Source: Woeseiaceae bacterium
GTDB taxonomy: Bacteria; Pseudomonadota; Gammaproteobacteria; Steroidobacterales; Woeseiaceae
Direction of reading: 5' to 3'
DNA: 64,000 bases
Assembly (NCBI GenBank): GCA_021773135.1
Contig: JAJFKP010000051.1
Coordinates: 1-64,000, forward strand
Of the stretch, positions 19,420 to 28,040 are shown one piece after another (within the stretch, counting starts at the first letter, position 1; the number at the start of each line of letters is the position of its first letter). The notes below the pieces were generated by a model, which was not told where the DNA came from, made no database searches, and saw only the letters and a list, made by a program, of their open reading frames with translations. Both the position numbers and the translations under genes were made by a program.

Positions 19420-21930
19420 CTAATCAGGAGCCCAGTCGAATCGAAGTTTCACCTCCGTTCGTATCACTCGATTAGGCCGCTCGAAGCGCCATTGCCGGAC
19501 GGCGTTTCTGGCACTGGATACGAATAACGTGCCCGGTTCGGAACCGACTATTTCGATCTCGCCGGTGCTGCCATCGGTGTTGACGTTAAAGCGTAGATCC
19601 ACAGACCCACTCAGTTCACGTTCAGTGGCGCGGGCGGGGAACCGCGGCGCCACGCGCCTTTCGATGCGCAGATCAGTGAAGTTCACAAATTGCGGTTCCA
19701 TCAAACCATTTGGTGCGGCGGCATCAGGGCCATCGACGTTAGCGGACACCGATACGGAATCAGCGACGTTCGGAGGCAGTATCGGTGCAGAACCACCGTC
19801 CCCGGAAACGGGCTGCTCCAGATCTTCGTTCTTCTCGACCGCCGGGTTGGGTGCGATAACAGGATTCGCCGCCTCAAATTGTGCCAGAGCGGCAGCTTCG
19901 GCCTCCTCCGCTTCGATAATTGCGAGTTGCAATGCATCCTGGGCAGCCATTACCTCGGGTATCAAAACACCGAGTGTGATTGCCGTATCCAGTAACTCAG
20001 CAGCCTCAGCAAATCGATACACGGCAATCTCATTTTCGGCTGCAAGTTTAAGACCGTGACTCAGGCGTTCGACGGCCGCCACCAGTCGGGGCTCATTGCC
20101 GTGCGTAACCTGCAGTTCGTTCAACAACTCCAATGCATTGTCATCGGCCGGTGTAAGCAGCCTGCCAGATTCGATAGCAGCGTCTGCATCAGCAAGCTTC
20201 CCCAGAAATGCCTGCTCCCACTCATCCCGAGCAATCTGACTCCTGAGTTCATCGATTTCTGTTGCGTTGCTCACGCCGAAACGTTCCGCTCGTGTCAGGA
20301 ATTCTCGCGCAGCGGCACCGTTACCCTGGGCGGCTGCGAGACGCGCGCTCCCCAACTCACTATTGGCCTGGGCCGCGAGTAGTTGATTAATGATTGCCGC
20401 CGCCGGGTTTTCAGGATCCGTTTCTACCGCAACTGCCAGGGCAATCATCGCTGCGGCCGGATTGTCAGCACGTAGCGCGGTATCGGCCTGTTGAACGTAA
20501 ACGTCGCTGATCCTGCGCAGACCACTAGTTGCCAGCGAATTCGCCGGATCGACTACCAGCGCTTCGCGGTAATACCGGCGCGCATTGTCGTTTTCGGGCT
20601 CAATCAGACGCAGCTCGTTCATTGCCTGCGTGGCATTGCTGAGCAATTGCTCGAGAGCCGAGGGCTCAACCGGCTGCAGGGCTTCGTCAGCCTCCTGCGG
20701 AACGGTTGAAGGTGCAACAACCTGAGATTCAAAGAGACTGCTCTGCTGACTCAGCCACCAGGCTCCCGCAGTCACAGCGATCGCTGCAGCACCTATCAGA
20801 ATGGGCGCCCGCCTGAAGGACGATCGCGGAGGCACAGGCTCGGCAATTTTAAAATTAGTCGAAGCCGGCAGATCGACGAAAAAAGCCGTCACTGAAGATG
20901 GTCTGTTGGCGCGCTCATAGGAAAGGGCTTTCCGCAATATGCGCCACTGGTTCTCGGCGAGGCCTGGCACTCGTTCGGGAGACAATTTCGCTTCCATCGC
21001 CTCCGTCGATGACAGGCTGGCAAACGGATGCCGTCCGGTTAGCGCTCGGTAGGCGATGCAACCCAGCGAAAAAATGTCGTCTTCAAATGTCGGTGCCAAC
21101 CCCGACAGAACTTCAGGGCTCGCATACGAATGGGTCGCCCAGACAATCCCGTCTTCAGCTTCAATTTCCGGCTCGCCATTCTTTCTCGCAACGCCGAAAT
21201 CCAGTAACTTGATCTCTTGCGTGTCGGTAATGAAAATGTTCGACGGGTTTACGTCCGCATGCACCACATTGTGCGTGTGCGCATGGTGCAGACCTTTCGC
21301 AATGCCGTGAATGATCTGCCAGGCAAACTGTGTTGCCAGCGGCCGGCCGCTTGTTCGGCGTAGCAACGCATTCGCAGATTCGCCTTCCAGCCACTCCATG
21401 ATCAGGAAGAAGTGTTCTTCGTATTCATCGAAGTCGTAGATATTCACGATGTTCGGGTGCGACAGGCGCTGCGTCCTGGCCGCCTCGCGTTCCAGCGCCA
21501 GCCGCGCATCCAGTCGGGGCGCAACGGAGCGACGCATCATTTTGATAGCAACGTGGACCTGCTCTGAGCCGCCAACGTGGCGTCTCTTGTCGATCGCTTT
21601 ATAGACATGGCCCATGCCGCCAGAGTGCACCAGGTCAACGATTTCAAATCGTTCGCTGAGCAAGTACCCCGGTTGCAAAGCTTCATCGTCTAACGCTGCG
21701 TCGATTGACCCGGATTCCGCTGCGGACTTGCCGTTGAGCCTGATCTTCCCGGTAATAATATTGTCACCGGCGATATCGTCGTTTGTGGCGCCGTTACCGC
21801 CCAGCGAGCGAACCGTTTTCTGCGAGATCGCCGCGGTCACCTCGTCGTCGATAGCCTTGTTGTCCGGGCGCGCAACCACGCCGTGGCCGGCCGGCTCCGC
21901 AGGATATTCAGTGTGTGTATTGTCTGCCAC
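19420..21930 (-). CDS. Ser/Thr protein kinase with TM, helical repeats and TonB-type C-terminal domain
   Basis: An 836-residue modular protein. An acidic N-terminal tail of about 90 residues is followed by a Hanks-type kinase domain (about 92-355). This domain has glycine loop SGGMGHVYKA, ATP-binding Lys130 in VAIK, catalytic loop HADVNPSN (224-231) and DFGVA (244-248). A transmembrane helix lies near 376-393. The outer part is an Ala/Glu-rich, TPR-like helical region (about 415-690), then a Pro/Ser linker, and a C-terminal TonB-like domain (about 755-836) with RVAPRFPARA and SGSVDLRFNV. The HRD motif reads HAD, so it is a non-RD kinase. It probably senses or transduces force or signal across the inner membrane; targets unknown. 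The start codon is GTG. Confidence 0.85.
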   Translation of the reverse strand: MADNTHTEYPAEPAGHGVVARPDNKAIDDEVTAAISQKTVRSLGGNGATNDDIAGDNIITGKIRLNGKSAAESGSIDAALDDEALQPGYLLSERFEIVDLVHSGGMGHVYKAIDKRRHVGGSEQVHVAIKMMRRSVAPRLDARLALEREAARTQRLSHPNIVNIYDFDEYEEHFFLIMEWLEGESANALLRRTSGRPLATQFAWQIIHGIAKGLHHAHTHNVVHADVNPSNIFITDTQEIKLLDFGVARKNGEPEIEAEDGIVWATHSYASPEVLSGLAPTFEDDIFSLGCIAYRALTGRHPFASLSSTEAMEAKLSPERVPGLAENQWRILRKALSYERANRPSSVTAFFVDLPASTNFKIAEPVPPRSSFRRAPILIGAAAIAVTAGAWWLSQQSSLFESQVVAPSTVPQEADEALQPVEPSALEQLLSNATQAMNELRLIEPENDNARRYYREALVVDPANSLATSGLRRISDVYVQQADTALRADNPAAAMIALAVAVETDPENPAAAIINQLLAAQANSELGSARLAAAQGNGAAAREFLTRAERFGVSNATEIDELRSQIARDEWEQAFLGKLADADAAIESGRLLTPADDNALELLNELQVTHGNEPRLVAAVERLSHGLKLAAENEIAVYRFAEAAELLDTAITLGVLIPEVMAAQDALQLAIIEAEEAEAAALAQFEAANPVIAPNPAVEKNEDLEQPVSGDGGSAPILPPNVADSVSVSANVDGPDAAAPNGLMEPQFVNFTDLRIERRVAPRFPARATERELSGSVDLRFNVNTDGSTGEIEIVGSEPGTLFVSSARNAVRQWRFERPNRVIRTEVKLRFDWAPD

Positions 21931-22434
21931 GTTGTTTGACTTCGTTTGGCTGAAACAGCATTCCCGGGACGTCGTCTCGTTAGATCTATCGGCCAGCGGA
22001 GTAGGGAAGCGAATGGATCACTAGCCGTTCTTGTTTTCTGTAGACTTCGTTCGATAACAATTATGCACCATCACCGGATCGAGGCCAACGAAGCCAATCC
22101 TGCAAATTTTTAAGAAAAACAGATCGCTAATCAGAAATCGACATCGCTCCAATAGGCAGGCAATTCTCGGAGTGATTCTTGGGTTTTTCGAGATTTTTTA
22201 ATTGATTAGGATCAATAATTTGCAAGGTCTTTCTAATATTGAAACTAGCTTTGATTGAAGCGTTGTTCGAAAACAGTCACCAGCGCCTTTGGATTTCAGG
22301 ACCCGGGGCTGCGATTCAGACTGCCCAAATCAGCCAACCGATAATTCAAAAAGTTAAATAGAATCAGCTTTAGCAACGGGAATGTCGGCGAGGTCAGCCA
22401 ACCACATGGCACCCGAAGCTCGGCAGGAGAACCT
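21931..22434. other. AT-rich intergenic control region between divergent kinase and aldo/keto reductase genes
   Basis: About 500 bases with no credible gene and visibly lower GC than its surroundings. It holds a perfect FNR-type palindrome (22202-22215), a -10-like hexamer TAATAT (22234-22239) and a copy of the recurrent CGTTGTTCGAA motif (22261). It should contain promoters for both flanking genes. Confidence 0.6.
22202..22215. promoter_or_regulatory. Perfect FNR/CRP-family binding site (TTGAT-N4-ATCAA)
   Basis: The sequence TTGATTAGGATCAA is an exact match to the FNR/ANR/DNR consensus. TAATAT (22234-22239) lies 18 bases beyond its right half. That is close to, though a few bases shorter than, the spacing of class II activator sites. 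In that reading it would drive the plus-strand aldo/keto reductase gene, about 220 bases downstream. No fnr gene is in the window, and no second box was noticed by eye. Confidence 0.55.
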
Positions 22435-23400
22435 ATGAAGTATCGCCATCTAGGCAAAGCAGGCATCCAGGTCAGCGAGCTTTCGTTCGGGTCGTGGGTA
22501 ACGTTTCATACCCAGGTCGGCATCGAATCGACCCAGGCGATGATGGCTGCGGCCTATGACGCAGGCGTAAATTTTTTCGATAACGCTGAAACGTATGCGG
22601 CCGGTGAGGCGGAGAGATTAATGGGCGCAGCACTCAAGAAATTGTGCTGGCGGCGAGGCAGTTACCTTGTTTCGACCAAGCTGTTCTGGGGTTTGCACGC
22701 CGGGCCGAACGAAAGAAATACGCTGAATCGCAAGTACCTGCTGGAGAGCATTGACGGGTCGCTCAAACGACTGCAGCTCGACTATGTGGACCTGCTTTTT
22801 TGCCATCGCGCTGATCCGTCCACGCCAATAGAAGAAACTGTCTGGGCGATGCATAACATAATCGAACGAGGAAAAGCGCTTTATTGGGGTACCTCCGAGT
22901 GGGAGGCAGCCGATATTCTTCTGGCGATCGAAATTGCGGAGCGGCACCACTTGCACAAGCCCGTGATGGAGCAGCCCATCTACAATTTGTTTGAGCAACA
23001 TCGATTTTGTAAAGGCTATTTACCGGTCTACAAGGACCATGGCTATGGGTCGACAACCTGGAGTCCGCTGGCATCTGGACTGTTAACGGGAAAATATAAT
23101 GACGGCATTCCGGACGGCAGCCGAGGCGCACTCAAAGAACTTGGCTGGCTGCAGGATCAGCTCACCGACTCCGAGCGGCTGAACCGGGTAGCGGCACTCA
23201 AGCCGCTTGCCGATCGAATGGGTGCCAGTCTTGCCCAGTTCTCGCTTGCCTGGTGCCTGCAAAATCCCTATGTGAGCACCGTGCTGACCGGTGCCAGCCG
23301 GGTTGAACAGGTGCAGGAAAATATGCAGGCAATTGATTTTGTTGACAGCTTTACGCCTGACGTGATGAGCGAGATAGAACTCATATTTGGAGTTGGCTAG
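22435..23400 (+). CDS. Aldo/keto reductase, potassium-channel beta-subunit-like family
   Basis: A 321-residue NADPH-dependent oxidoreductase with the aldo/keto reductase barrel. The catalytic tetrad is complete: Asp49 and Tyr54 in FFDNAETY, Lys82 in VSTKLFWG and His124 in LLFCHRADP. The opening [21 protein letters not shown] and the length match the AKR6 (Kv-beta-like) branch, whose bacterial members reduce various aldehydes. The ATG follows GGAGAACCT. The long upstream region carries an FNR-type box. A GFA-family gene follows 69 bases downstream and may be co-transcribed; both would fit aldehyde handling. Confidence 0.9.
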   Translation: MKYRHLGKAGIQVSELSFGSWVTFHTQVGIESTQAMMAAAYDAGVNFFDNAETYAAGEAERLMGAALKKLCWRRGSYLVSTKLFWGLHAGPNERNTLNRKYLLESIDGSLKRLQLDYVDLLFCHRADPSTPIEETVWAMHNIIERGKALYWGTSEWEAADILLAIEIAERHHLHKPVMEQPIYNLFEQHRFCKGYLPVYKDHGYGSTTWSPLASGLLTGKYNDGIPDGSRGALKELGWLQDQLTDSERLNRVAALKPLADRMGASLAQFSLAWCLQNPYVSTVLTGASRVEQVQENMQAIDFVDSFTPDVMSEIELIFGVG

Positions 23401-23469
23401 GAGGATCCGGCAAAGCATTTTTATGCGACCGCTGTTCTCTCATTGCAAAATTCAAAGGCAACAAACAAG

Positions 23470-23871
23470 ATGTTTAACGGACACTGCGAATGTGGTCGCA
23501 TTCAATTCGAGGTTGATGGTGACATTGACGATTTCAGTCACTGTCATTGTTCACAGTGCCGCCGTCTGCATGGCGCCGCGTATGCAACTTTTGCTGGCGT
23601 GGCGCGCGGCAAATTCCGCTATCTGACAGGTGCAAGCGACACCAGAGCGTATGCCTCATCCACTACCCATGAACGCGTCTTTTGCGAAGTATGCGGTTCC
23701 AACATCATGGTCGCGCAGGACGAGGAGCCTGACGTACTCTACCTGAGCATGAGCGCCCTTGACGGCAACCCTCCCCGGCCGCCCGGATATCACATCTTTG
23801 TTGGTTCAAAGGCACCTTGGCACGATATTACTGACGACCTCGACCAGTACGACGAGGCGCCTCCTCAATAA
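23470..23871 (+). CDS. GFA family zinc-binding protein (glutathione-dependent formaldehyde-activating-like)
   Basis: A 133-residue protein of the GFA/CENP-V fold. The zinc ligands are visible as CEC near residue 6, CHCSQC near 25-30 and CEVCGS near 88. The family prototype was described as an S-(hydroxymethyl)glutathione synthase, but most members are uncharacterised, so a formaldehyde role is not proven. I chose the ATG at 23470 over an upstream TTG. It follows the aldo/keto reductase gene on the same strand. Confidence 0.88.
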   Translation: MFNGHCECGRIQFEVDGDIDDFSHCHCSQCRRLHGAAYATFAGVARGKFRYLTGASDTRAYASSTTHERVFCEVCGSNIMVAQDEEPDVLYLSMSALDGNPPRPPGYHIFVGSKAPWHDITDDLDQYDEAPPQ

Positions 23872-23886
23872 TGCCGGCCAGTCAGT

Positions 23887-23923
23887 CAGTTGAGTGACGC
23901 GCGCTAGGATGCTCACTCAACTG
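23887..23923. terminator. 11-bp perfect stem between convergent genes
   Basis: CAGTTGAGTGA (23887-23897) and TCACTCAACTG (23913-23923) form a perfect inverted repeat with a 15-base loop. It overlaps the last codons of the TetR gene and lies just after the GFA gene. No T-run follows on either strand. A bidirectional terminator or mRNA-end stabiliser is plausible. Confidence 0.5.
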
Positions 23924-24510
23924 GAACGAAGCCTGTCCAGATAGGCAGAGATCATTCGTTTCTGCACATCGGCTGTCAATGTTTCGGTATGCAGAAGGCC
24001 CAACTGCCCCACACCGGCCGAATAGGCCCAGACGGCCATCGCTTCAAATCCGATATCAAGCGTGTCACTGATTTCACCATCCAGCTGCGCGTCCTTTAGC
24101 AACTGCGTGATCCGGCCAAGCCAACCATCGATCAACTCAGAGTGCAGCTCGGCAAACGATGGTTGCAGCGCGACTTTGTATTGAAATGTCATCCAAACCA
24201 TCCAGGCGTCCCTGGATGAATCGTTGATAATCGCGTCGTCGCACAGCAGATGCTCCAGTGCCGTCAGGCCTTTGTATTGACTTGAAAATTCGTTAACTCG
24301 CCTGGATTGCTGTGAAGTGGAGTGACGTATCGCGTGTTTCAGCAGCTCGTCTTTCGAATCAAAATAGTGGAATAGTGATCCGTAAGATAGTCCTGCCTCT
24401 GCCGCCACAGCTCGCATGGTAAGACCCTCCAGCCCCAGGCGGGCGATCAGGGCTATGGCTGCCGCGGCGAATTTCTTGCGCTGCAGATCATGGTCGACGA
24501 TCTTCGGCAT
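23917..24510 (-). CDS. TetR-family transcriptional regulator, BetI-like
   Basis: A 197-residue repressor. The N-terminal helix-turn-helix is clear (TMRAVAAEAGLSYGSLFHYF, about residues 31-50). The opening IVDHDLQRKKFAAAAI and the fold resemble the BetI subfamily. The C-terminal ligand domain contains two Trp-rich helices. It is divergent from the flavin oxidoreductase gene, with about 90 bases between the starts, so that gene and its own promoter are the expected targets. A candidate operator overlaps the start site of the divergent promoter. Confidence 0.88.
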   Translation of the reverse strand: MPKIVDHDLQRKKFAAAAIALIARLGLEGLTMRAVAAEAGLSYGSLFHYFDSKDELLKHAIRHSTSQQSRRVNEFSSQYKGLTALEHLLCDDAIINDSSRDAWMVWMTFQYKVALQPSFAELHSELIDGWLGRITQLLKDAQLDGEISDTLDIGFEAMAVWAYSAGVGQLGLLHTETLTADVQKRMISAYLDRLRSS

Positions 24511-24535
24511 AGCCTGGTTTCCTTGCTGTCAGGTC

Positions 24536-24565
24536 TTGACCCGAATTCATTAGCTCAATTACAAT
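24536..24565 (+). promoter_or_regulatory. Sigma-70-type promoter for the flavin oxidoreductase gene
   Basis: TTGACC (24536-24541) and TACAAT (24560-24565) each match the consensus at five of six positions, with an 18-base spacer. Transcription would start near 24572, leaving a leader of about 30 bases before the ATG at 24602. Confidence 0.6.
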
Positions 24566-24570
24566 TATAT

Positions 24571-24590
24571 TATACCGATCGATTGATTTA
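24571..24590. promoter_or_regulatory. Candidate TetR operator overlapping the transcription start
   Basis: The stretch TATACCGATCGATTGATTTA lies where transcription should begin and contains the self-complementary CGATCG core. Its position is ideal for repression by the divergent TetR protein. The match to known BetI-type operators is only partial. Confidence 0.35.
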
Positions 24591-24601
24591 AATAAATCTT
24601 A

Positions 24602-25909
24602 ATGTACCGGGAAAAAGAGATGCAGGCAGTCAATCAAAAACAGGAACACACCGGCTCGTACTATGCAGCGACGGTCAACGAAATCACCAACTACCCGGTC
24701 CTCAAAGGCAAACAGTCCGCGGATATCTGCGTGGTGGGTGCTGGATTCACCGGCGTTGCAACCGCGCTGACCCTGGCTGAACGGGGCTACTCTGTCGCAA
24801 TCGTAGAGGCCAACCGGGTTGGCTGGGGCGCGTCCGGCAGGAACGGAGGTCAGTTGATCAATGGCATCAGTGGGCTGGAAAAAATCCGTAAAAAGCATGG
24901 CGCAGGCATTACCGACATGCTCTGGGATATCAAGTGGCGCGGCAACGATATTGTCTACGAACGGGTCGAAAAGTACGCCATCAAATGCGATCTCAAGAGC
25001 GGGTTTCTGGAAACCGCGTTGAAACCACAGCAAATGAAGTATGCGGAGGAGTACGCAGCGGAGAGAGACCGGCACAATTTTCCATACAAATATGAAATCT
25101 GGGATAGCGAGAAAACACGTGACATGCTGGGAACAGACGCTTTTCTCGGTGGCTTCATTTGCTACCGTGATGGACACCTGCACCCGCTGAATCTCTGTAT
25201 TGGTGAGGCAAGAGCGGCACACGAACTAGGCGTAAAAATTTATGAGCAATCGCCGGTCACCGGCATCGATCACGGCGCGCGCCCGCAGGTGAAGACTGCA
25301 GCCGGTGTCGTCGAGGCAGACTCCGTTGTCTTGGCGGGCAATGCATACAGCCAGTTCGAACCGAAACACCTGTCAAACCTGATCTTCCCTGCCGGCAGCT
25401 ATATCATCGGTACGGAACCACTTTCTGCAGCTGTCGTCAGCGAGATCAATCCACTGGACATCGCGGTCTGCGATATGAATGAGGTCGTCGATTATTATAG
25501 ACTTTCAGCGGACAAACGATTGCTGTATGGCGGCGCCTGCAACTACTCCAATCGCGACCCGGCCAGCATCAAGTCGTACATATTGCCGCGCATGCTCAAA
25601 GTTTATCCGCAGCTCGCGAACGTCCGAGTCGACTTTGAATGGGGCGGCAAAATCGGCATTGTGCTCAACCGGATCCCTGCAATTGGACGCATTAACAACA
25701 ATGTCTACTACTGCCAGGGATATTCCGGACATGGTGTGAACGCTACCCACGTCATGGGCGAAATCATGTCTGACGCAATTGGTGGGACCATGGAAAAATT
25801 TGACCTTTTTGCTGACATGAAACACTTCCGAATTCCTGGTTCGCAGTGGCTGGGCAACCAGATGATTGCTCTGGGAATGCTGTACTACCGAATGAAAGAC
25901 CTGCTATGA
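24602..25909 (+). CDS. FAD-dependent amine oxidase, gamma-glutamylputrescine-oxidase-like
   Basis: A 435-residue flavoprotein of the DAO family. The ADP-binding motif ADICVVGAGFTGVATALTLAE lies near residue 41. The segment GWGASGRNGGQL and the N-terminal TGSYYAAT closely resemble PuuB, which oxidises gamma-glutamylputrescine. The C-terminal motif YYCQGYSGHGVNATHVMG completes the FAD site. No puuA, puuC or puuD neighbours are present, so the substrate may be another N-substituted amine. The start may be the ATG at 24602 or the in-frame ATG at 24620. It is probably controlled by the divergent TetR protein. Confidence 0.85.
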   Translation: MYREKEMQAVNQKQEHTGSYYAATVNEITNYPVLKGKQSADICVVGAGFTGVATALTLAERGYSVAIVEANRVGWGASGRNGGQLINGISGLEKIRKKHGAGITDMLWDIKWRGNDIVYERVEKYAIKCDLKSGFLETALKPQQMKYAEEYAAERDRHNFPYKYEIWDSEKTRDMLGTDAFLGGFICYRDGHLHPLNLCIGEARAAHELGVKIYEQSPVTGIDHGARPQVKTAAGVVEADSVVLAGNAYSQFEPKHLSNLIFPAGSYIIGTEPLSAAVVSEINPLDIAVCDMNEVVDYYRLSADKRLLYGGACNYSNRDPASIKSYILPRMLKVYPQLANVRVDFEWGGKIGIVLNRIPAIGRINNNVYYCQGYSGHGVNATHVMGEIMSDAIGGTMEKFDLFADMKHFRIPGSQWLGNQMIALGMLYYRMKDLL

Positions 25910-25928
25910 ATCGTTCCCGGTGTTCCGG

Positions 25929-27761
25929 CTAGGTTCCGGACTTCGCCATGGGTTCGGAACTGCTCTCGCCAACGCCGGCTGCAGTCTGTGATTCTAGCCA
26001 GCCCTGCACTGACTGGCAGTAGCCACTCGACGACACATTGATTTCAAAAATGGGCGCGTATTCTTTGAGTTTCTCGAATCCGGCTGCGATCAGTTTCTGA
26101 CAATAATCTGGTTCCAGCGAGACGCTCGGTTTGAATCGGCTCAGCAGATCGCCCAAGGCAAACTCAATTTCGGCCTTTTGATAGTGCTGAAAGAGATCGC
26201 AAAATTCGTTGGCGAACACGGCGTAGTCCCTTATTTTTTCTTCTTCAGACTCGGGGACCGCGATCCGCCCAGGTGGCACACCGCGAATTGACTCGATTAT
26301 CGAGTTGGGCAGATTCCATTCCTTCGCCACTGCAGAACCAAGATCAGCGTAACTGACGCCGAGCACACCGCGCGCGGCGGCCGATTTCTCAAGCCCCTTA
26401 CTCAACTGTAGCTGGCAGATGCCGTCGAACTCCTCGGCAAAATAGAAAATTACGAGATTTTCGCCAAGGTTCTGGCACATACCGCAAATGAACGCTTCTT
26501 CTGCAGCAGGCAATTTCGCAACCTTCGCCAGATGACGGGAAATAAGTCCGCTCAGGAAAGACTTGGTCATCGAGTCCTTGAGGGTGGCAGAATCTCCCTT
26601 CATATGTCCGAAAAACGTCAGGCTGTTGGCCGTCATCCGTACCTTTTCGAGGCCGAGGAATACAACCGCCTGCGAGATACTCGTAATCTCGGTGGTACGC
26701 GCACCATAGAAGGCGGAGTTAACGAGCTTGAGGAGCTTGCCGGTCAGCGCGAAGTCGCGCAGGATTACATTGGCGAGCTTGTCCGCATTTGCGTCACTAT
26801 CTTCACCGGTCAGTCGATTGATGTCCGACAACGTGCGCGAGATCGTAGGAAAATCTCCGGTACGCTGCATGCGACGAAGCAGGAATTCGATTGTGCTGTG
26901 CTTAGGCCCGTCGGCGAGCGCCTTGTCAGCCAGGCCGGTTTCGTTAAGAAAGAGTTCGAAAGCTTCGTTCATTATTGAACAATCGGCGTAGCGCCCTTCG
27001 CGGCTTTTCTCTAAAGCGCCCTGTAAAAAACGTGCGAATGCTTCTCCATGCTGCAGTTTCAGAATCGACGCAAAGTTGACATCTCCGGCGATAATCTTGT
27101 ACTGAATTTGTTCAAGCGTGGTGCCCTGCATCGCACGTTCACCCGAAACAATTTCGAAAAATGTACTGCCTAATGCAAAGACGTCAGTCCAGGGTCCGAG
27201 CGGCTCCCCAACAAAATGTTCAGGTGCCATGTAGCGCAATGTACCGGAGGCAAACTCTCGAGGTTCCCGAGCTATGCTGATGTATTGTGCAAGGCCAAAG
27301 TCCATTACTCTTGGTTTGTCGTCCGCATCGATCAATATGTTTCGCGGACTCAAATCCAGATGCAAAATCTCAGAGGTATGCGCAGTGGCGACCGCTTTGA
27401 GGATCGCAGAAATAAGTGTCACGGCCGCCTCTATCGATATGGCACCTTTGGCCTTCAGATTCTGCGCAAGCGTTTTACCTTCGACATACTCGAATACCAG
27501 GTAAGGTCCCGCTTTACATTCACCGGCATCAAAGATCGGGACGATATTGGGGTGTTTCAGCTTGCTGGAAATGCGCGCTTCGAGCGGGGCTCCGTCCTCG
27601 GTTTTCCGGTTCAGCTCGGCGTCATCTCCTGTCAGAATTTTGATGGCAACCAGTCGATCCAGTGTTGGATCACGGGCAAGGTATACGGATCCCTGGGCGC
27701 CTTTGCCTACAGAACGAATCATCTCGTAGCGTCCGATTTTCTGGTTTGCGTCTTCTGTCAT
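25929..27761 (-). CDS. Ser/Thr protein kinase fused to an HDOD signalling domain
   Basis: A 610-residue soluble protein. The N-terminal Hanks-type kinase (about 11-270) has the loop GKGAQGSVYLA, Lys41 in VAIK, catalytic loop HLDLSPRN (134-141) and DFGLA (154-158). The Arg of HRD is replaced by Leu. The C-terminal part (about 300-500) is an HDOD domain, recognised by ILRDFALTGKLLKLVNSAFYG, SISQAVVFLGLEKVRM and ISRHLAKV. HDOD is related to HD-domain phosphohydrolases but usually lacks the metal site and acts in signalling. No transmembrane helix is seen. The gene is convergent with the flavin oxidoreductase, 19 bases apart. Confidence 0.87.
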   Translation of the reverse strand: MTEDANQKIGRYEMIRSVGKGAQGSVYLARDPTLDRLVAIKILTGDDAELNRKTEDGAPLEARISSKLKHPNIVPIFDAGECKAGPYLVFEYVEGKTLAQNLKAKGAISIEAAVTLISAILKAVATAHTSEILHLDLSPRNILIDADDKPRVMDFGLAQYISIAREPREFASGTLRYMAPEHFVGEPLGPWTDVFALGSTFFEIVSGERAMQGTTLEQIQYKIIAGDVNFASILKLQHGEAFARFLQGALEKSREGRYADCSIMNEAFELFLNETGLADKALADGPKHSTIEFLLRRMQRTGDFPTISRTLSDINRLTGEDSDANADKLANVILRDFALTGKLLKLVNSAFYGARTTEITSISQAVVFLGLEKVRMTANSLTFFGHMKGDSATLKDSMTKSFLSGLISRHLAKVAKLPAAEEAFICGMCQNLGENLVIFYFAEEFDGICQLQLSKGLEKSAAARGVLGVSYADLGSAVAKEWNLPNSIIESIRGVPPGRIAVPESEEEKIRDYAVFANEFCDLFQHYQKAEIEFALGDLLSRFKPSVSLEPDYCQKLIAAGFEKLKEYAPIFEINVSSSGYCQSVQGWLESQTAAGVGESSSEPMAKSGT

Positions 27762-28040
27762 TATTCGCTCTTATTGCCACATCCGAGGGGCGCGCGTAGA
27801 CATAATCGATGCCACTGCTGCGGAACCCGAAAAACAGGATCCTTACGGGTCTATAGCGGCAGGTGGCGGAGAATCCTTAGAGAAAAAAATCAGCATGGCA
27901 CAGGACGTCAAGAACGAATACCCTGACAATACCTTTAAAAACAGATATTTATTGAATTTATCTAGAAATTGGTGGATAGAAGCAGAGCGCTGTTAATCGT
28001 CTGAGGCGCGGGCCGGCATAGGGCCGAATTCGCGGGCTGG

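Noticed and set aside
24602-25909. Naming the flavoenzyme puuB
   Set aside because: Strong resemblance, but no other putrescine-pathway gene is nearby and related oxidases have different substrates.
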